Shown one piece after another: positions 1 to 6,684 of a stretch of 6,684 nt of DNA. Position 1 is the first letter of the stretch. Every line of letters begins with the position of its first letter. The position numbers were made by a program, and so were the translations under genes. The notes below the pieces were generated by a model, which had not been told where the DNA came from, ran no database searches, and saw only the letters and a list, made by a program, of their open reading frames with translations. This stretch comes from Clostridiales bacterium (lineage in GTDB: Bacteria; Bacillota_A; Clostridia; Lachnospirales; Bianqueaceae): assembly GCA_019423265.1 (NCBI GenBank), contig JAHZBS010000132.1, positions 1-6,684 on the forward strand, given 5' to 3'.

Positions 1-1
1 C

Positions 2-769
2 TTCACAGCCGATCAGCGCCACATCTCTGTCATCGAGAAAGTGGTAAAAGCTTCCCATGGCATTGGAGCCGCCGCCGACGCAGGCGAGAACCGCATCCGG
101 CAACCGCCCCTCTTTCTCTGTGATCTGCTGTTTGATTTCCTTTGAGATGACCGCCTGAAAGTCACGGACGATGACGGGGAAGGGGTGGGGGCCCATCACC
201 GACCCAAGGCAGTAGTGGGTGTCGCTGATGCGGCTCGTCCACTCCCGCATAGCCTCCGAGACGGCATCCTTCAGCGTGGCGGTGCCCGTCGTCACCGGAA
301 CAACCTCCGCCCCCAGCAGCCGCATTTTGTAAACATTCAGCGCTTGGCGTACCGTATCCTCCTGTCCCATAAATACAACACATTCCATGCCCATGAGCGC
401 GGCGGCTGTGGCTGTGGCAACGCCGTGCTGGCCCGCCCCCGTCTCCGCTATGAGCCTTGTCTTGCCCATTTTTTTCGCCAGCAGCGCCTGCCCAAGCACA
501 TTGTTGATCTTATGGGCCCCCGTATGGTTCAGGTCCTCACGCTTTAGATAGATTTTAGCGCCGCCTAAATCTTCTGTCATCTTCGCAGCGTAATACAGCC
601 TGCTTGGGCGGCCGGCATACTCGTTGAGCAATTCCGTGAGCTCAGCCTGAAATGCCGGATCGCTCTTGTACCGGTCGTAAGCCTCTTCAAGCTCAATCAC
701 GGCATTCATAAGCGTCTCCGGAATATACTGGCCTCCGTACACGCCGAATCGTCCCTTCGAATTCGTCAT
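2..769 (-). CDS. trpB: Tryptophan synthase beta chain, N-terminal part (partial)
   Basis: PLP-dependent enzyme that condenses indole with L-serine to give L-tryptophan, normally as an alpha2-beta2 complex with TrpA in the cytosol. The first 256 residues are present; the family is usually about 390-400, so the rest lies beyond the left edge. The reading frame is open throughout. Residues 5-15 are the typical [11 protein letters not shown] start. HKINN at 86-90 contains K87, the Schiff-base lysine. [13 protein letters not shown] at 108-120 contains E109, the catalytic glutamate. GPHPFP is at 193-198 and the phosphate-binding loop GGGSNA at 232-237. The ATG overlaps the trpF stop as ATGA and is preceded by a purine-rich ribosome site (AGGAGAGGAGAGG, 788-776), which supports this start. 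It is the last gene of the operon visible here; trpA probably follows. This looks like the standard TrpB1 type. There is no sign of damage in the visible part. Confidence 0.97.
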   Translation of the reverse strand, partial: MTNSKGRFGVYGGQYIPETLMNAVIELEEAYDRYKSDPAFQAELTELLNEYAGRPSRLYYAAKMTEDLGGAKIYLKREDLNHTGAHKINNVLGQALLAKKMGKTRLIAETGAGQHGVATATAAALMGMECVVFMGQEDTVRQALNVYKMRLLGAEVVPVTTGTATLKDAVSEAMREWTSRISDTHYCLGSVMGPHPFPVIVRDFQAVISKEIKQQITEKEGRLPDAVLACVGGGSNAMGSFYHFLDDRDVALIGCE

Positions 770-1383
770 TGCTTTCCTCTCCTCTCCTGTTGTTCAGAAC
801 AGATCTCCATAAATCGTCTTATTTTGTCATAATCCTTCCATCCTCCGGTTTCCACGCCGGAGCTGACATCGACGGCGTAAGGCCGCAGTTCCCGGATGGC
901 TTCCCGGAGATTGTCCGGATTCAGTCCCCCCGCAAGAAAATAGGGGCGTGTTATGTCCCTGACCAGCGGCCAGTCAAAGGGGCTTCCGCTACCCTCCCCG
1001 CCGTCGAGAAGTACATAGTCCGCCGGCGATTGCTCTGCCGCCCTCACATCGCCCGCACCTCTGACAAGAAACGCCTTAAGGATGGGACAGTCCGTCCGGC
1101 CCCGGAGCTCTCGTATATATCCGTTGCCCTCGCCGCCGTGGAGCTGCGCCGCATCGATGATCTTTTGCTCCGCCAGGGCCGCGATTGTATCCACAGGCGC
1201 ATCGACGAAGACTCCCACCGCTTTGATCCGCGGATCCAGCTGCGCTTTCAGCTTCGCAGCCTCCGCGGGCGCCACATACCGCCGGCTTTTCTCCGCGAAG
1301 ATAAACCCGATATAGTCCGGCAACAGCTCGTTGACATATTCGATATCACATTGCCTGCGCAGGCCACAAATCTTGACTTTCAT
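766..1383 (-). CDS. trpF: Phosphoribosylanthranilate isomerase
   Basis: Cytosolic (beta/alpha)8-barrel enzyme that performs the Amadori rearrangement of N-(5-phosphoribosyl)anthranilate to CdRP, the step between TrpD and TrpC. It has 205 residues, normal for a stand-alone TrpF. KICG at 4-7 carries the general-base cysteine C6. GFIF is at 26-29 and QLHG at 80-83. D127, in the segment YVLLDGGEG, is the expected general acid. [10 protein letters not shown] at 149-158 and DVSSGVE at 172-178 form the phosphate-binding end of the barrel. The ATG overlaps the trpC stop as ATGA, and a G-rich GGGGGGAG lies about 8 bases upstream. The stop in turn overlaps the trpB start. TrpF is a separate protein here, not fused to TrpC as in Escherichia coli. 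Confidence 0.96.
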   Translation of the reverse strand: MKVKICGLRRQCDIEYVNELLPDYIGFIFAEKSRRYVAPAEAAKLKAQLDPRIKAVGVFVDAPVDTIAALAEQKIIDAAQLHGGEGNGYIRELRGRTDCPILKAFLVRGAGDVRAAEQSPADYVLLDGGEGSGSPFDWPLVRDITRPYFLAGGLNPDNLREAIRELRPYAVDVSSGVETGGWKDYDKIRRFMEICSEQQERRGKQ

Positions 1384-2177
1384 TGGCGGCTCTCCCCCCG
1401 AAGCTCACAGAGCATAGCCCTCTTATCGGGAGCGCGCATTAGCGTTTCCCCGATCAACACACCGTTGACATGGGCGCTTCGCAGCACGCGAATATCCCCA
1501 GCGGTTTGGATTCCGCTCTCCGCTACAAAAAGCACCGTCTCCGGAACCAGCTTCCGCAAGCGCTCACTGTTGTGGACATCGACGGTAAAATCGTGTAAAT
1601 TTCGATTATTGACGCCGATGATACGGGCACCTGCCCGAAGCGCCATTTGTATCTCCCCTTCATCATGGGCCTCGACCAGCGCTGAGAGCCCCAGGCCGTC
1701 ACAGATTTTGATATAGTCCCGCAGCGCGTCCTCCTCTGTCAGAGCGCAGATGAGCAGCACTGCCGCCGCCCCCAGCGTCTTGGCTTCATAGATCATATAC
1801 GCATCCACGGTGAAATCCTTGCGCAGACATGGGATGTTCACCGCCGCCGCAATCTCCCGAAGGATCTCATTGCTCCCCAAAAACCACTGTGGCTCCGTCA
1901 ACACAGAGATTGCAGCCGCTCCGGCCTTCTCATACTCTCTGGCAATCTCCAGATAGGGAAATTCTTGGGCGATCCGGCCTTTTGACGGGGACGCCTTTTT
2001 GCACTCACAGATAAAGGCTATATCTCCTGACCGCAGCGCCTGTTCAAAGGGAAATCCAGTATCGGCATCCAATCGCTGCGCCTCGGATTTTACAGTCTCA
2101 AGGGATCTCTCCTGTCTCGCCTTTTCAACGCGGACTTTTGTGGCGGCGGCGATGGTTTCAAGAATGGTTGTACTCAT
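1380..2177 (-). CDS. trpC: Indole-3-glycerol phosphate synthase
   Basis: Cytosolic (beta/alpha)8-barrel enzyme that decarboxylates and cyclises CdRP to indole-3-glycerol phosphate, the substrate of TrpA. It has 265 residues, the usual size for the monofunctional enzyme. The family's catalytic residues can be placed: E58 and K60 in [10 protein letters not shown] (58-67), K120 in LRKDF (118-122), E169 in [10 protein letters not shown]190 in IIGVNNRNL (186-194) and S221 in [14 protein letters not shown] (239-247) is the C-terminal phosphate-binding strand and helix. The ATG overlaps the trpD stop as ATGA. The ribosome site is modest (AAGGAAG about 10 bases upstream), so translation may rely on coupling to trpD. 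The stop overlaps the trpF start in the same way. Confidence 0.97.
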   Translation of the reverse strand: MSTTILETIAAATKVRVEKARQERSLETVKSEAQRLDADTGFPFEQALRSGDIAFICECKKASPSKGRIAQEFPYLEIAREYEKAGAAAISVLTEPQWFLGSNEILREIAAAVNIPCLRKDFTVDAYMIYEAKTLGAAAVLLICALTEEDALRDYIKICDGLGLSALVEAHDEGEIQMALRAGARIIGVNNRNLHDFTVDVHNSERLRKLVPETVLFVAESGIQTAGDIRVLRSAHVNGVLIGETLMRAPDKRAMLCELRGESRQ

Positions 2178-3190
2178 TGGTTTGACGCTTCCTTAAATTC
2201 TTCCAGCTTGGCAAGAGCGGCGCCTGTATCGATGACCTGGGCGGCCTTGGCGACCCCCGCGGCTATGCTGTCCACGGCTCCGGCCGCGTAAAAACCGGCC
2301 CCGGCGTTGAGCAGGACCACATCCCGTTTGGCCCCCTGCGCTCCGCTCAGAATATCCCTTGTGATCTGGGCGTTTTCAGCGGGCGTACCGCCAGTCAGAT
2401 CCCTCTTTTCACACGGTGTAAGCCCAAATTCTTCAGGGGTGATCACGTAGGTGTTGTATTCTCCGTCTTTAAAATCGCATACGGTAGTGGGTGCGCTCAG
2501 GGACAGTTCATCTAGCTTATCCTGCCCATATACGACTAGCCCCCGCTTGACCCCGAGACTTGTCAGCACTCTTGCCAGCGGATCCACCAGCGATTCATCG
2601 TATACTCCCAGCAGCTGCGCCGTGGGATGCGCAGGGTTTGTCAGCGGCCCTAAGATGTTGAACACCGTCCGGATCCCGAGTTCCCTGCGGATTGAGCCTA
2701 CGTATTTCATGGATGTGTGATACTTCTGTGCAAACATGAAACAGATCCCCACATCTCTCAGCAGCGCAACGCATTTCTCCGGTTCAAGATCAATCTTGAC
2801 GCCAAGGGCTTCTAAACAATCTGCCGTGCCGCAGCTGGACGACGCCGCGCGGTTGCCGTGTTTTGCAACCTTCACCCCGCCCGCCGCCAATACCATGGCC
2901 GCCGTCGTGGATATATTAAAGCTGTGAGCGCCGTCGCCGCCGGTTCCGACGATCTCCAGAACATCCATATCGTGCTGGACTTTTACTGCATGTTCCCGCA
3001 TCGCGGCGGCACAGCCGGAGATCTCATCGATAGTCTCCGCTTTTGTGCTTTTGGTGGAAAGCGCCGCTAGAAATGCTGCATTCTGGGTAGGAGTGGTTTC
3101 GCCGCTCATGATTTCGTTTATCACAGCATAAGCCTCATCATAGCTCAGATCTTGTTTGTCCACAATCTTAACAATAGCCTCTTTAATCAT
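2174..3190 (-). CDS. trpD: Anthranilate phosphoribosyltransferase
   Basis: Transfers phosphoribose from PRPP to anthranilate, giving N-(5-phosphoribosyl)anthranilate, the second committed step. It has 338 residues, typical of stand-alone TrpD. A small helical N-terminal domain (about 1-70) precedes the nucleoside phosphorylase-like alpha/beta domain. PRPP- and metal-binding signatures are intact: GTGGDG at 82-87, NIST at 92-95, [12 protein letters not shown] at 110-121 and DELS at 227-230, whose D227 and E228 match the Mg-binding pair. R168, in the SIRRELG segment, corresponds to the anthranilate-binding arginine. [11 protein letters not shown] at 176-186 is a family hallmark. The start codon has an excellent ribosome site, GGAGGT with 7-base spacing (3203-3198). 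It overlaps the end of trpG by 8 bases. TrpG and TrpD are separate proteins here, unlike the enterobacterial fusion. Confidence 0.97.
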   Translation of the reverse strand: MIKEAIVKIVDKQDLSYDEAYAVINEIMSGETTPTQNAAFLAALSTKSTKAETIDEISGCAAAMREHAVKVQHDMDVLEIVGTGGDGAHSFNISTTAAMVLAAGGVKVAKHGNRAASSSCGTADCLEALGVKIDLEPEKCVALLRDVGICFMFAQKYHTSMKYVGSIRRELGIRTVFNILGPLTNPAHPTAQLLGVYDESLVDPLARVLTSLGVKRGLVVYGQDKLDELSLSAPTTVCDFKDGEYNTYVITPEEFGLTPCEKRDLTGGTPAENAQITRDILSGAQGAKRDVVLLNAGAGFYAAGAVDSIAAGVAKAAQVIDTGAALAKLEEFKEASNQ

Positions 3191-3779
3191 TCTCTTTACC
3201 TCCGTTCAACTCTGCGATTGTCAAAAAATTTCTCAACATGGTTTTCCCATGGGGCGTCATGATGGATTCCGGATGGAATTGCACCCCGTATATAGCATAC
3301 TCCCTATGCTTCACCGACATGATCTCGCCGTCGTCCGCCCTCCCTGTGACCGCCAGGCAATCCGGCAGCGTGCTCTCCATCGCTGCCAGGGAATGATACC
3401 TTGCCACCGGCATGGTTTCCGGGCAATCCCGATACAGCGGGCAACGGGTGTCCACGGTGGCCATGGACTGCTTCCCGTGCATGAGGGTCCTGGCATAGGA
3501 CACGGTTGCGCCGAATGCCGCACAGATGGCCTGGTGTCCCAGACAAACGCCCAGAATCGGGATCGCACCGCCCAGTTTTTGCACAGCCTCTATGCAGATT
3601 CCCGCGTCTTCCGGCTTTCCGGGACCGGGTGAAATGACTATGGCCTGTGGATGTAACGCCCTGATTTCATCCACTGTCATATCGTCGTTGCGGATCACCC
3701 GGATATCTGGATCCAGCGATCCGATCAGCTGATACAGGTTATACGAAAAGCTATCATAATTGTCAAGTAATAGGATCAT
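3183..3779 (-). CDS. trpG: Anthranilate synthase component II, glutamine amidotransferase
   Basis: Class I glutamine amidotransferase subunit that hydrolyses glutamine and passes ammonia to TrpE for anthranilate formation. It has 198 residues, standard size. The N-terminus [15 protein letters not shown] is the classic opening of the TrpG/PabA family. [10 protein letters not shown] at 51-60 is the oxyanion region, GVCLGHQA at 77-84 carries the nucleophile C79, and VQFHPES at 166-172 supplies H169 and E171 of the triad. A longer frame begins 20 codons upstream, but those codons lie inside the trpE end and are not family-like. The chosen ATG overlaps the trpE stop as ATGA and has AGGAGG at 3792-3787 with 7-base spacing. 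Its position next to trpE argues for TrpG rather than PabA, although in some Firmicutes one such subunit serves both anthranilate and p-aminobenzoate synthesis. Confidence 0.97.
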   Translation of the reverse strand: MILLLDNYDSFSYNLYQLIGSLDPDIRVIRNDDMTVDEIRALHPQAIVISPGPGKPEDAGICIEAVQKLGGAIPILGVCLGHQAICAAFGATVSYARTLMHGKQSMATVDTRCPLYRDCPETMPVARYHSLAAMESTLPDCLAVTGRADDGEIMSVKHREYAIYGVQFHPESIMTPHGKTMLRNFLTIAELNGGKEND

Positions 3780-5239
3780 ACGTCTTCCTCCTGGGAAGCC
3801 TCCAGCGCTCGCACCACCGCCGCGGCTTTGTTTAGGCACTCCTGAAATTCTGTCTCCGGAACAGAATCTGCAACGATCCCCGCTCCGCTTCGCACAAAAA
3901 CTTTGTTATTCTTCTTATATGCAATGCGAATGGCAATGCAGGTATCGAGATTTCCGGAAAAATCAAGATAGCCGATTGCACCTCCATAAATCCCGCGCTT
4001 GTTATTTTCAAGGTCATTGATCAGCTGGCAGGCCTTGATTTTTGGGGCCCCTGACAGGGTTCCCGCTGGGAGGATGGCATCCACCGCATTGAGCGCATCG
4101 GCATCCTCGCGGATCTCCCCCCGCACGGTGGAACCGATATGCATCACATGGGAAAACCGCTGAATCTCATGGTATTTCTCAACCTCAACCGTCCCAAACC
4201 GGCTGATCTTGCCGATGTCGTTCCGCCCGAGGTCAACCAGCATATTGTGCTCGGCAAGCTCCTTGGGGTCCGCCAGCAACTCCCGCTCCAGCCTCCTGTC
4301 TTCCTCCTCCGTTTTGCCTCGCGGCCTCGTGCCCGCCAGGGGGAATGTGTGGAGGATTCCATTTTCGAGCTTCACAAGGGTCTCCGGCGAGGCCCCCGCG
4401 ACCTCCATATCCGATCCGGAAAAATAGAACATATACGGCGACGGATTCAGTGTCCTCAGGATGCGGTACGTGTTGAAAAGACTTCCCTCAAAATCAGCCT
4501 CTAGCCGGTTCGAGAGCACGATCTGAAAGATATCGCCTTCCAAGATATGCCCCTTGGCCTTTTCAATCATCCGGCAGTATTCTTCTTTTGAAAAGAGCGT
4601 CCTGATCTCCGACGTCAACCTTCCGGACAGGTTCTCCTTAGGTTTCCCGTTCTTGATGAGATCGGCCATCTGCCTCAATTCCACTTCCGCACGGTTATAC
4701 TCCACCTCGACAGCATCCAGCGATATATTCACGATCAGAATGATCTTCTGGCGAAAATGATCAAAGGCGATGACCTTGTCAAACAGCATCAGATCTACAT
4801 CTTTGAACCCTTCCGTATCCTCTGCGTCCAGATGGAGCGATGGCTCCGAATATTTTAGATAATCGTAGGAAAAGTACCCCACCAATCCCCCGGTAAACGG
4901 GGGGAGATCCTCCATGACCGGACTTCTGTAGTTCTCCAAAATCTGGCGGATGTATTGACCAGGATGGCCCGTCTGAATGGTCAATCCGTCTACTTTGATC
5001 TCGCCGTTCACACAGGTGATATCCATTTTCGGGGAATACCCTAAAAACGTATACCGGCCCCAGTTTTCATTATTCTCCGCGCTTTCCAGCATATAGCAAT
5101 GCTGAGAAATGTTCAGGAGAATCCGCATAACCTCTACCGGCGTCTTGATGTCGGACAACATCTCCATGCTGACCGGCATACACTTGTATTTTCCGGTCTG
5201 CGCAATCCGCCTTACCTCTTCAACCCCAGGTTTTACCAT
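3776..5239 (-). CDS. trpE: Anthranilate synthase component I
   Basis: Chorismate-binding subunit that, with TrpG-derived ammonia, converts chorismate to anthranilate and pyruvate, the first committed step. It has 487 residues from the chosen start, normal for TrpE. The N-terminal regulatory domain contains MLES at 50-53, equivalent to the LLES tryptophan-feedback motif, and NPSPYMFY at 265-272 completes the site. The catalytic domain shows GDIFQIVLSNR (235-245), ASPETLVKL (283-291), LAGTRPRGKT (301-310), LVDLGRNDIG (334-343), HVMHIGSTVRG (364-374), PAGTLSGAPK (391-400) and GAGIVADS (452-459). An upstream TTG (5296) and ATG (5251) are in frame. The ATG at 5239 is preferred because GGAGGT (5249-5244) sits just before it and the family starts with a sequence like MVKPGVEEVRRIA. 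It is the first gene of the operon, directly under T-box control. It is unlikely to be PabB given the neighbours. Confidence 0.97.
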   Translation of the reverse strand: MVKPGVEEVRRIAQTGKYKCMPVSMEMLSDIKTPVEVMRILLNISQHCYMLESAENNENWGRYTFLGYSPKMDITCVNGEIKVDGLTIQTGHPGQYIRQILENYRSPVMEDLPPFTGGLVGYFSYDYLKYSEPSLHLDAEDTEGFKDVDLMLFDKVIAFDHFRQKIILIVNISLDAVEVEYNRAEVELRQMADLIKNGKPKENLSGRLTSEIRTLFSKEEYCRMIEKAKGHILEGDIFQIVLSNRLEADFEGSLFNTYRILRTLNPSPYMFYFSGSDMEVAGASPETLVKLENGILHTFPLAGTRPRGKTEEEDRRLERELLADPKELAEHNMLVDLGRNDIGKISRFGTVEVEKYHEIQRFSHVMHIGSTVRGEIREDADALNAVDAILPAGTLSGAPKIKACQLINDLENNKRGIYGGAIGYLDFSGNLDTCIAIRIAYKKNNKVFVRSGAGIVADSVPETEFQECLNKAAAVVRALEASQEEDV

Positions 5240-5243
5240 ATTG

Positions 5244-5249
5244 ACCTCC
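5244..5249 (-). promoter_or_regulatory. trpE ribosome binding site (decides the start)
   Basis: GGAGGT on the minus strand, 4 bases before the ATG at 5239 (5 bases counting from GGAGG). It supports that ATG over the in-frame ATG at 5251, which it overlaps, and over the TTG at 5296. The spacing is slightly short but functional by general experience. Confidence 0.7.
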
Positions 5250-5326
5250 ATTCCGCCGCCCAGCGGCAATATACTCTGCTTTGCGCTACTGCTCAAAACG
5301 GTTCCCTCTCGATTGGAACAAGAAAT

Positions 5327-5598
5327 AAAAAATCCTTGACAGAATTGAGTCTGTCAAGGACGAATACACGATATCCGCGGTGCCACCTTGATTTGCAGGA
5401 TCTCCCCACACACTTAGCAGAATACTGACATATTCCCGGCAACTGACGTATGCCAACACGTCGCGGAATACTCAGCATCCAAAGGGGATGCCTTTGACCG
5501 CGCCCTCCGTGATCCATTTAACAACTTGTTTTCCACCCGACTCTCAGCGCCGCGGGCTCTCTGTGGGAGCATTCTTGTTTTTATCTTCACTTCAACGG
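5327..5598 (-). promoter_or_regulatory. T-box riboswitch, tryptophan specificity (tRNA-Trp sensing leader)
   Basis: Leader RNA that binds uncharged tRNA-Trp and then favours an antiterminator, switching on trpEGDCFB during tryptophan shortage. The T-box sequence AAGGTGGCACCGCGG is at 5389-5375. Its UGGC would pair with a tRNA 3' end GCCA, which fits the G73 discriminator of bacterial tRNA-Trp. By hand Stem I folds as CCGT-T-GA (5598-5592) with TCACGG (5512-5507), AACAA (5579-5575) with TTGTT (5524-5520), CCAC (5566-5563) with GTGG (5536-5533), and distal CCCG (5556-5553) with CGGG (5539-5536). AGAGAG (5562-5557) and GCTGAGAG (5548-5541) are the usual distal elements. The specifier loop exposes AAATGGA, placing UGG at 5516-5514. 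A second stem closes by CGCGG (5502-5498) with CCGCG (5466-5462). The terminator ends the element. Pairings are inferred by eye, not energy-folded. A frame of about 74 codons through this RNA is not considered a gene. Confidence 0.95.
5333..5360 (-). terminator. Intrinsic terminator of the trp T-box leader
   Basis: On the minus strand TCCTTGACAG (5360-5351) and CTGTCAAGGA (5342-5333) form a perfect 10-bp hairpin with an 8-base loop (5350-5343). It is followed at once by six T residues (5332-5327), then A and TTT. This is a textbook Rho-independent terminator lying between the leader and trpE, about 90 bases before the trpE start. Its 5' arm contains CCTT (5359-5356), which can instead pair with AAGG (5389-5386) at the start of the T-box sequence, so terminator and antiterminator are mutually exclusive. 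Confidence 0.95.
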
Positions 5599-5620
5599 TT
5601 TGCAATATGAAATTATAGTT

Positions 5621-5649
5621 ATTGTACCACGCGGAAACGGATTTGTCAA
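5621..5649 (-). promoter_or_regulatory. Sigma-A promoter of the trp operon
   Basis: On the minus strand a perfect -35 TTGACA (5649-5644) is followed after exactly 17 bases by a -10 TACAAT (5626-5621), one mismatch from consensus. Transcription would start near 5614, about 15 bases before Stem I of the T-box, giving a leader of about 375 bases to trpE. No operator-like palindrome overlaps it, in keeping with control by attenuation. A second TATAAT-like hexamer lies at 5617-5612 but has no well-placed -35. Confidence 0.88.
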
Positions 5650-5719
5650 GACTTCGCGCAGGCTTTTTGGCCTACCCCTTGAATGAAAAAGAAAATTCCA
5701 CGCCAATGCTGAATTTAGT

Positions 5720-5749
5720 CTTACACTCTCCAACCATATCGTGTATGAT
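5720..5749 (+). promoter_or_regulatory. Possible promoter of the transposase gene
   Basis: CTTACA (5720-5725, four of six bases match TTGACA) and TATGAT (5744-5749, five of six match TATAAT) are separated by 18 bases, about 40 bases before the transposase ATG. The position is right for a weak promoter inside the element. The match is moderate and could be chance. Confidence 0.4.
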
Positions 5750-5787
5750 TCTTAGTATCTCCTATCCGCAGTAGAAAAGAGGTACTC

Positions 5788-6684
5788 ATGCATCCATCTA
5801 TAACACCAAACCATAAACACCTGACGCTGGAGAATCGGATTCTCATCGAAAAAGGACTGGATCAACACCTTTCTCTCCGCAGTATCGCTATGCAGCTAGC
5901 CAAGGATCCCACCACTATCTCCAAAGAAATTAAAAAACACCGTTCCTTTCAGCAACACTCCCTTTTCAACGAACCCGCCAATCTTTGTGCTCTTTCCAAT
6001 CACTGCAAAAAGAAAAACATCTGCGGTCTCTTTGCCCCTGTCTGCAAACGATTCTGCAGGCTCTGCCATCACTGCAATTCCCACTGCCAAGACTTTGTTC
6101 CCCGCAGCTATCATTGCAGCAACCTTGATCAGGCTCCTTTTGTCTGCAACGGCTGTGACCGCAAATGCTCCTGCCGCCTCGATAAGGCTTACTATAAGGC
6201 CGTCACAGCTCACAGGCACTATAAAACCGTCCTTATCGAATCCAGAACCGGTCTCAACATTTCTCCTCCAGACCTCACACGCCTGGATGAACTGGTTACT
6301 CCCCTTCTTCTTCAAGGACACTCTCCTTACATGATCCTGCGCCATCACCCCGAGATCACACAGTCCGAAAAGACCCTTTATAACTACATTGACTCCGGAG
6401 CTCTGAGTGTAAGAAACTTAGACCTGCCCAAAAAAGTAAAATATAAAGTCCGTTCTTCCAACTCCTCTGCTCCGGCGGACAGGGCCATCTATGAAGGACG
6501 CACTTACAAAGATTTCCAATCCTTCTTACAGGAGTTTCCGGACACCAGGGTCACGGAGATGGATACCGTTCTTGGCTGTGAAGGCTCCCGTAAGGTGGTA
6601 TTGACCTTTCATTTTGACAGCTGCTCCCTTATGATGGCTTACCTTATGGACAGCAAACAGGCCTGTCATGTGAAAACCGTTTTT
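5788..6684 (+). CDS. IS30-family transposase, N-terminal part (partial)
   Basis: DDE transposase of an IS30-type element, which moves by a copy-out route with a circular intermediate in the studied members. 299 codons are open to the right edge with no stop. The ATG at 5788 is the first after an in-frame stop at 5746 and has AGAGG (5778-5782) 5 bases upstream. Residues about 12-52 (LTLENRILIEKGL, then SLRSIAMQLAKDPTTISKEI) are the IS30 helix-turn-helix. Residues 67-129 hold 13 cysteines, including CRLCHHCNSHC and CNGCDRKCSC, probably a zinc-binding segment. Such segments are known in a subgroup of Firmicute IS30 transposases. D259 in EMDTVLGCEGSRKVVLTFHF is the expected first catalytic Asp; the second Asp and the Glu lie beyond the edge. 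It diverges from the trp operon and has no metabolic link to it. Whether the element is intact is unknown. Confidence 0.92.
   Translation, partial: MHPSITPNHKHLTLENRILIEKGLDQHLSLRSIAMQLAKDPTTISKEIKKHRSFQQHSLFNEPANLCALSNHCKKKNICGLFAPVCKRFCRLCHHCNSHCQDFVPRSYHCSNLDQAPFVCNGCDRKCSCRLDKAYYKAVTAHRHYKTVLIESRTGLNISPPDLTRLDELVTPLLLQGHSPYMILRHHPEITQSEKTLYNYIDSGALSVRNLDLPKKVKYKVRSSNSSAPADRAIYEGRTYKDFQSFLQEFPDTRVTEMDTVLGCEGSRKVVLTFHFDSCSLMMAYLMDSKQACHVKTVF

Larger units (their letters stand above)
5709..6684 (+). mobile_element. IS30-family insertion sequence, left part (right end outside window)
   Basis: The transposase at 5788 identifies an IS30-family element running off the right edge. The left boundary cannot be fixed without the right terminal repeat. 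IS30 elements usually place the transposase start within roughly 100 bases of the left end, so the end should lie somewhere in about 5660-5735. The stretch 5709-5735 (beginning CTGAATTTAGTC) is my guess for the left terminal repeat. Base composition changes from the GC-richer trp genes to a more even composition. Only one copy and one end are visible, so target duplication cannot be judged. Confidence 0.6.

Noticed and set aside
769..1716. Plus-strand open frame of 315 codons opposite trpF and trpC
   Set aside because: It lies wholly antisense to two well-conserved enzymes, has low-complexity Arg/Ser/Pro-rich translation and no recognisable motif. It is a by-product of GC-rich codon use.
3780..3839. 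20-residue N-terminal extension of TrpG
   Set aside because: It would overlap 64 bases of trpE in another frame, starts with no family-like sequence, and the ATG at 3779 has a better ribosome site and the canonical TrpG start.
5293..5517. Minus-strand frame of 74 codons in the leader beginning ATGGATCACGG, considered as a Trp leader peptide
   Set aside because: It starts on the specifier UGG of the T-box, has no ribosome site and runs through the structured RNA and terminator. No run of Trp codons is present, so classical peptide attenuation is not supported.
5660..5682. Short inverted repeat AGGC/GCCT around the T-run near 5660-5676 as a terminator or operator
   Set aside because: Only four or five base pairs with a T-rich loop. 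It is too weak to call either, and no upstream transcript is known to end there.
5896..6348. Minus-strand frame of 150 codons opposite the transposase
   Set aside because: Antisense shadow of the transposase, whose HTH and DDE motifs are clear on the plus strand. Its hydrophobic look arises from the reverse complement of the cysteine- and leucine-rich codons.
1..6684. CRISPR array, tRNA or rRNA gene, defence or other novel system
   Set aside because: No regularly spaced repeats, no cloverleaf tRNA sequence and no unexplained open frame remain once the trp genes, the leader and the insertion sequence are accounted for.

Overview
The window carries most of a tryptophan biosynthesis operon on the minus strand and, diverging from it on the plus strand, the start of an IS30-family insertion sequence. 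The operon reads right to left: promoter, T-box leader, trpE, trpG, trpD, trpC, trpF and trpB, with trpB cut off by the left edge. A T-box leader controlling trp genes, the moderately GC-rich codon use and the strong GGAGG-type ribosome binding sites point to a Firmicute, most likely a gut-type clostridial lineage. The species cannot be named from the sequence alone.

Region by region: 2-769 holds the first 256 residues of the tryptophan synthase beta chain. 766-1383 is trpF, 1380-2177 trpC, 2174-3190 trpD, 3183-3779 trpG and 3776-5239 trpE. Every junction overlaps: four are ATGA overlaps and trpG/trpD is an 8-base overlap, so the six genes look like one translationally coupled transcript. 5240-5326 is a short spacer before trpE. 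About 5327-5598 is a T-box riboswitch with a UGG (Trp) specifier, a canonical T-box sequence and a perfect 10-bp intrinsic terminator. 5621-5649 is a near-consensus sigma-A promoter for the operon. 5650-5787 has no gene and probably contains the left end of the insertion sequence and its promoter. 5788-6684 is a transposase with no stop before the right edge.

Together TrpE and TrpG make anthranilate from chorismate and glutamine. TrpD adds the phosphoribosyl group, TrpF isomerises the product, TrpC closes the indole ring and TrpB joins indole to serine. trpA is expected just beyond the left edge. Control would act at two levels: the T-box senses uncharged tRNA-Trp, and TrpE keeps the LLES-like element of the tryptophan feedback site. 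I found no previously undescribed system. The points most worth a second look are the detailed T-box, the insertion sequence lying directly upstream of the trp promoter, and the cysteine-dense segment of its transposase.
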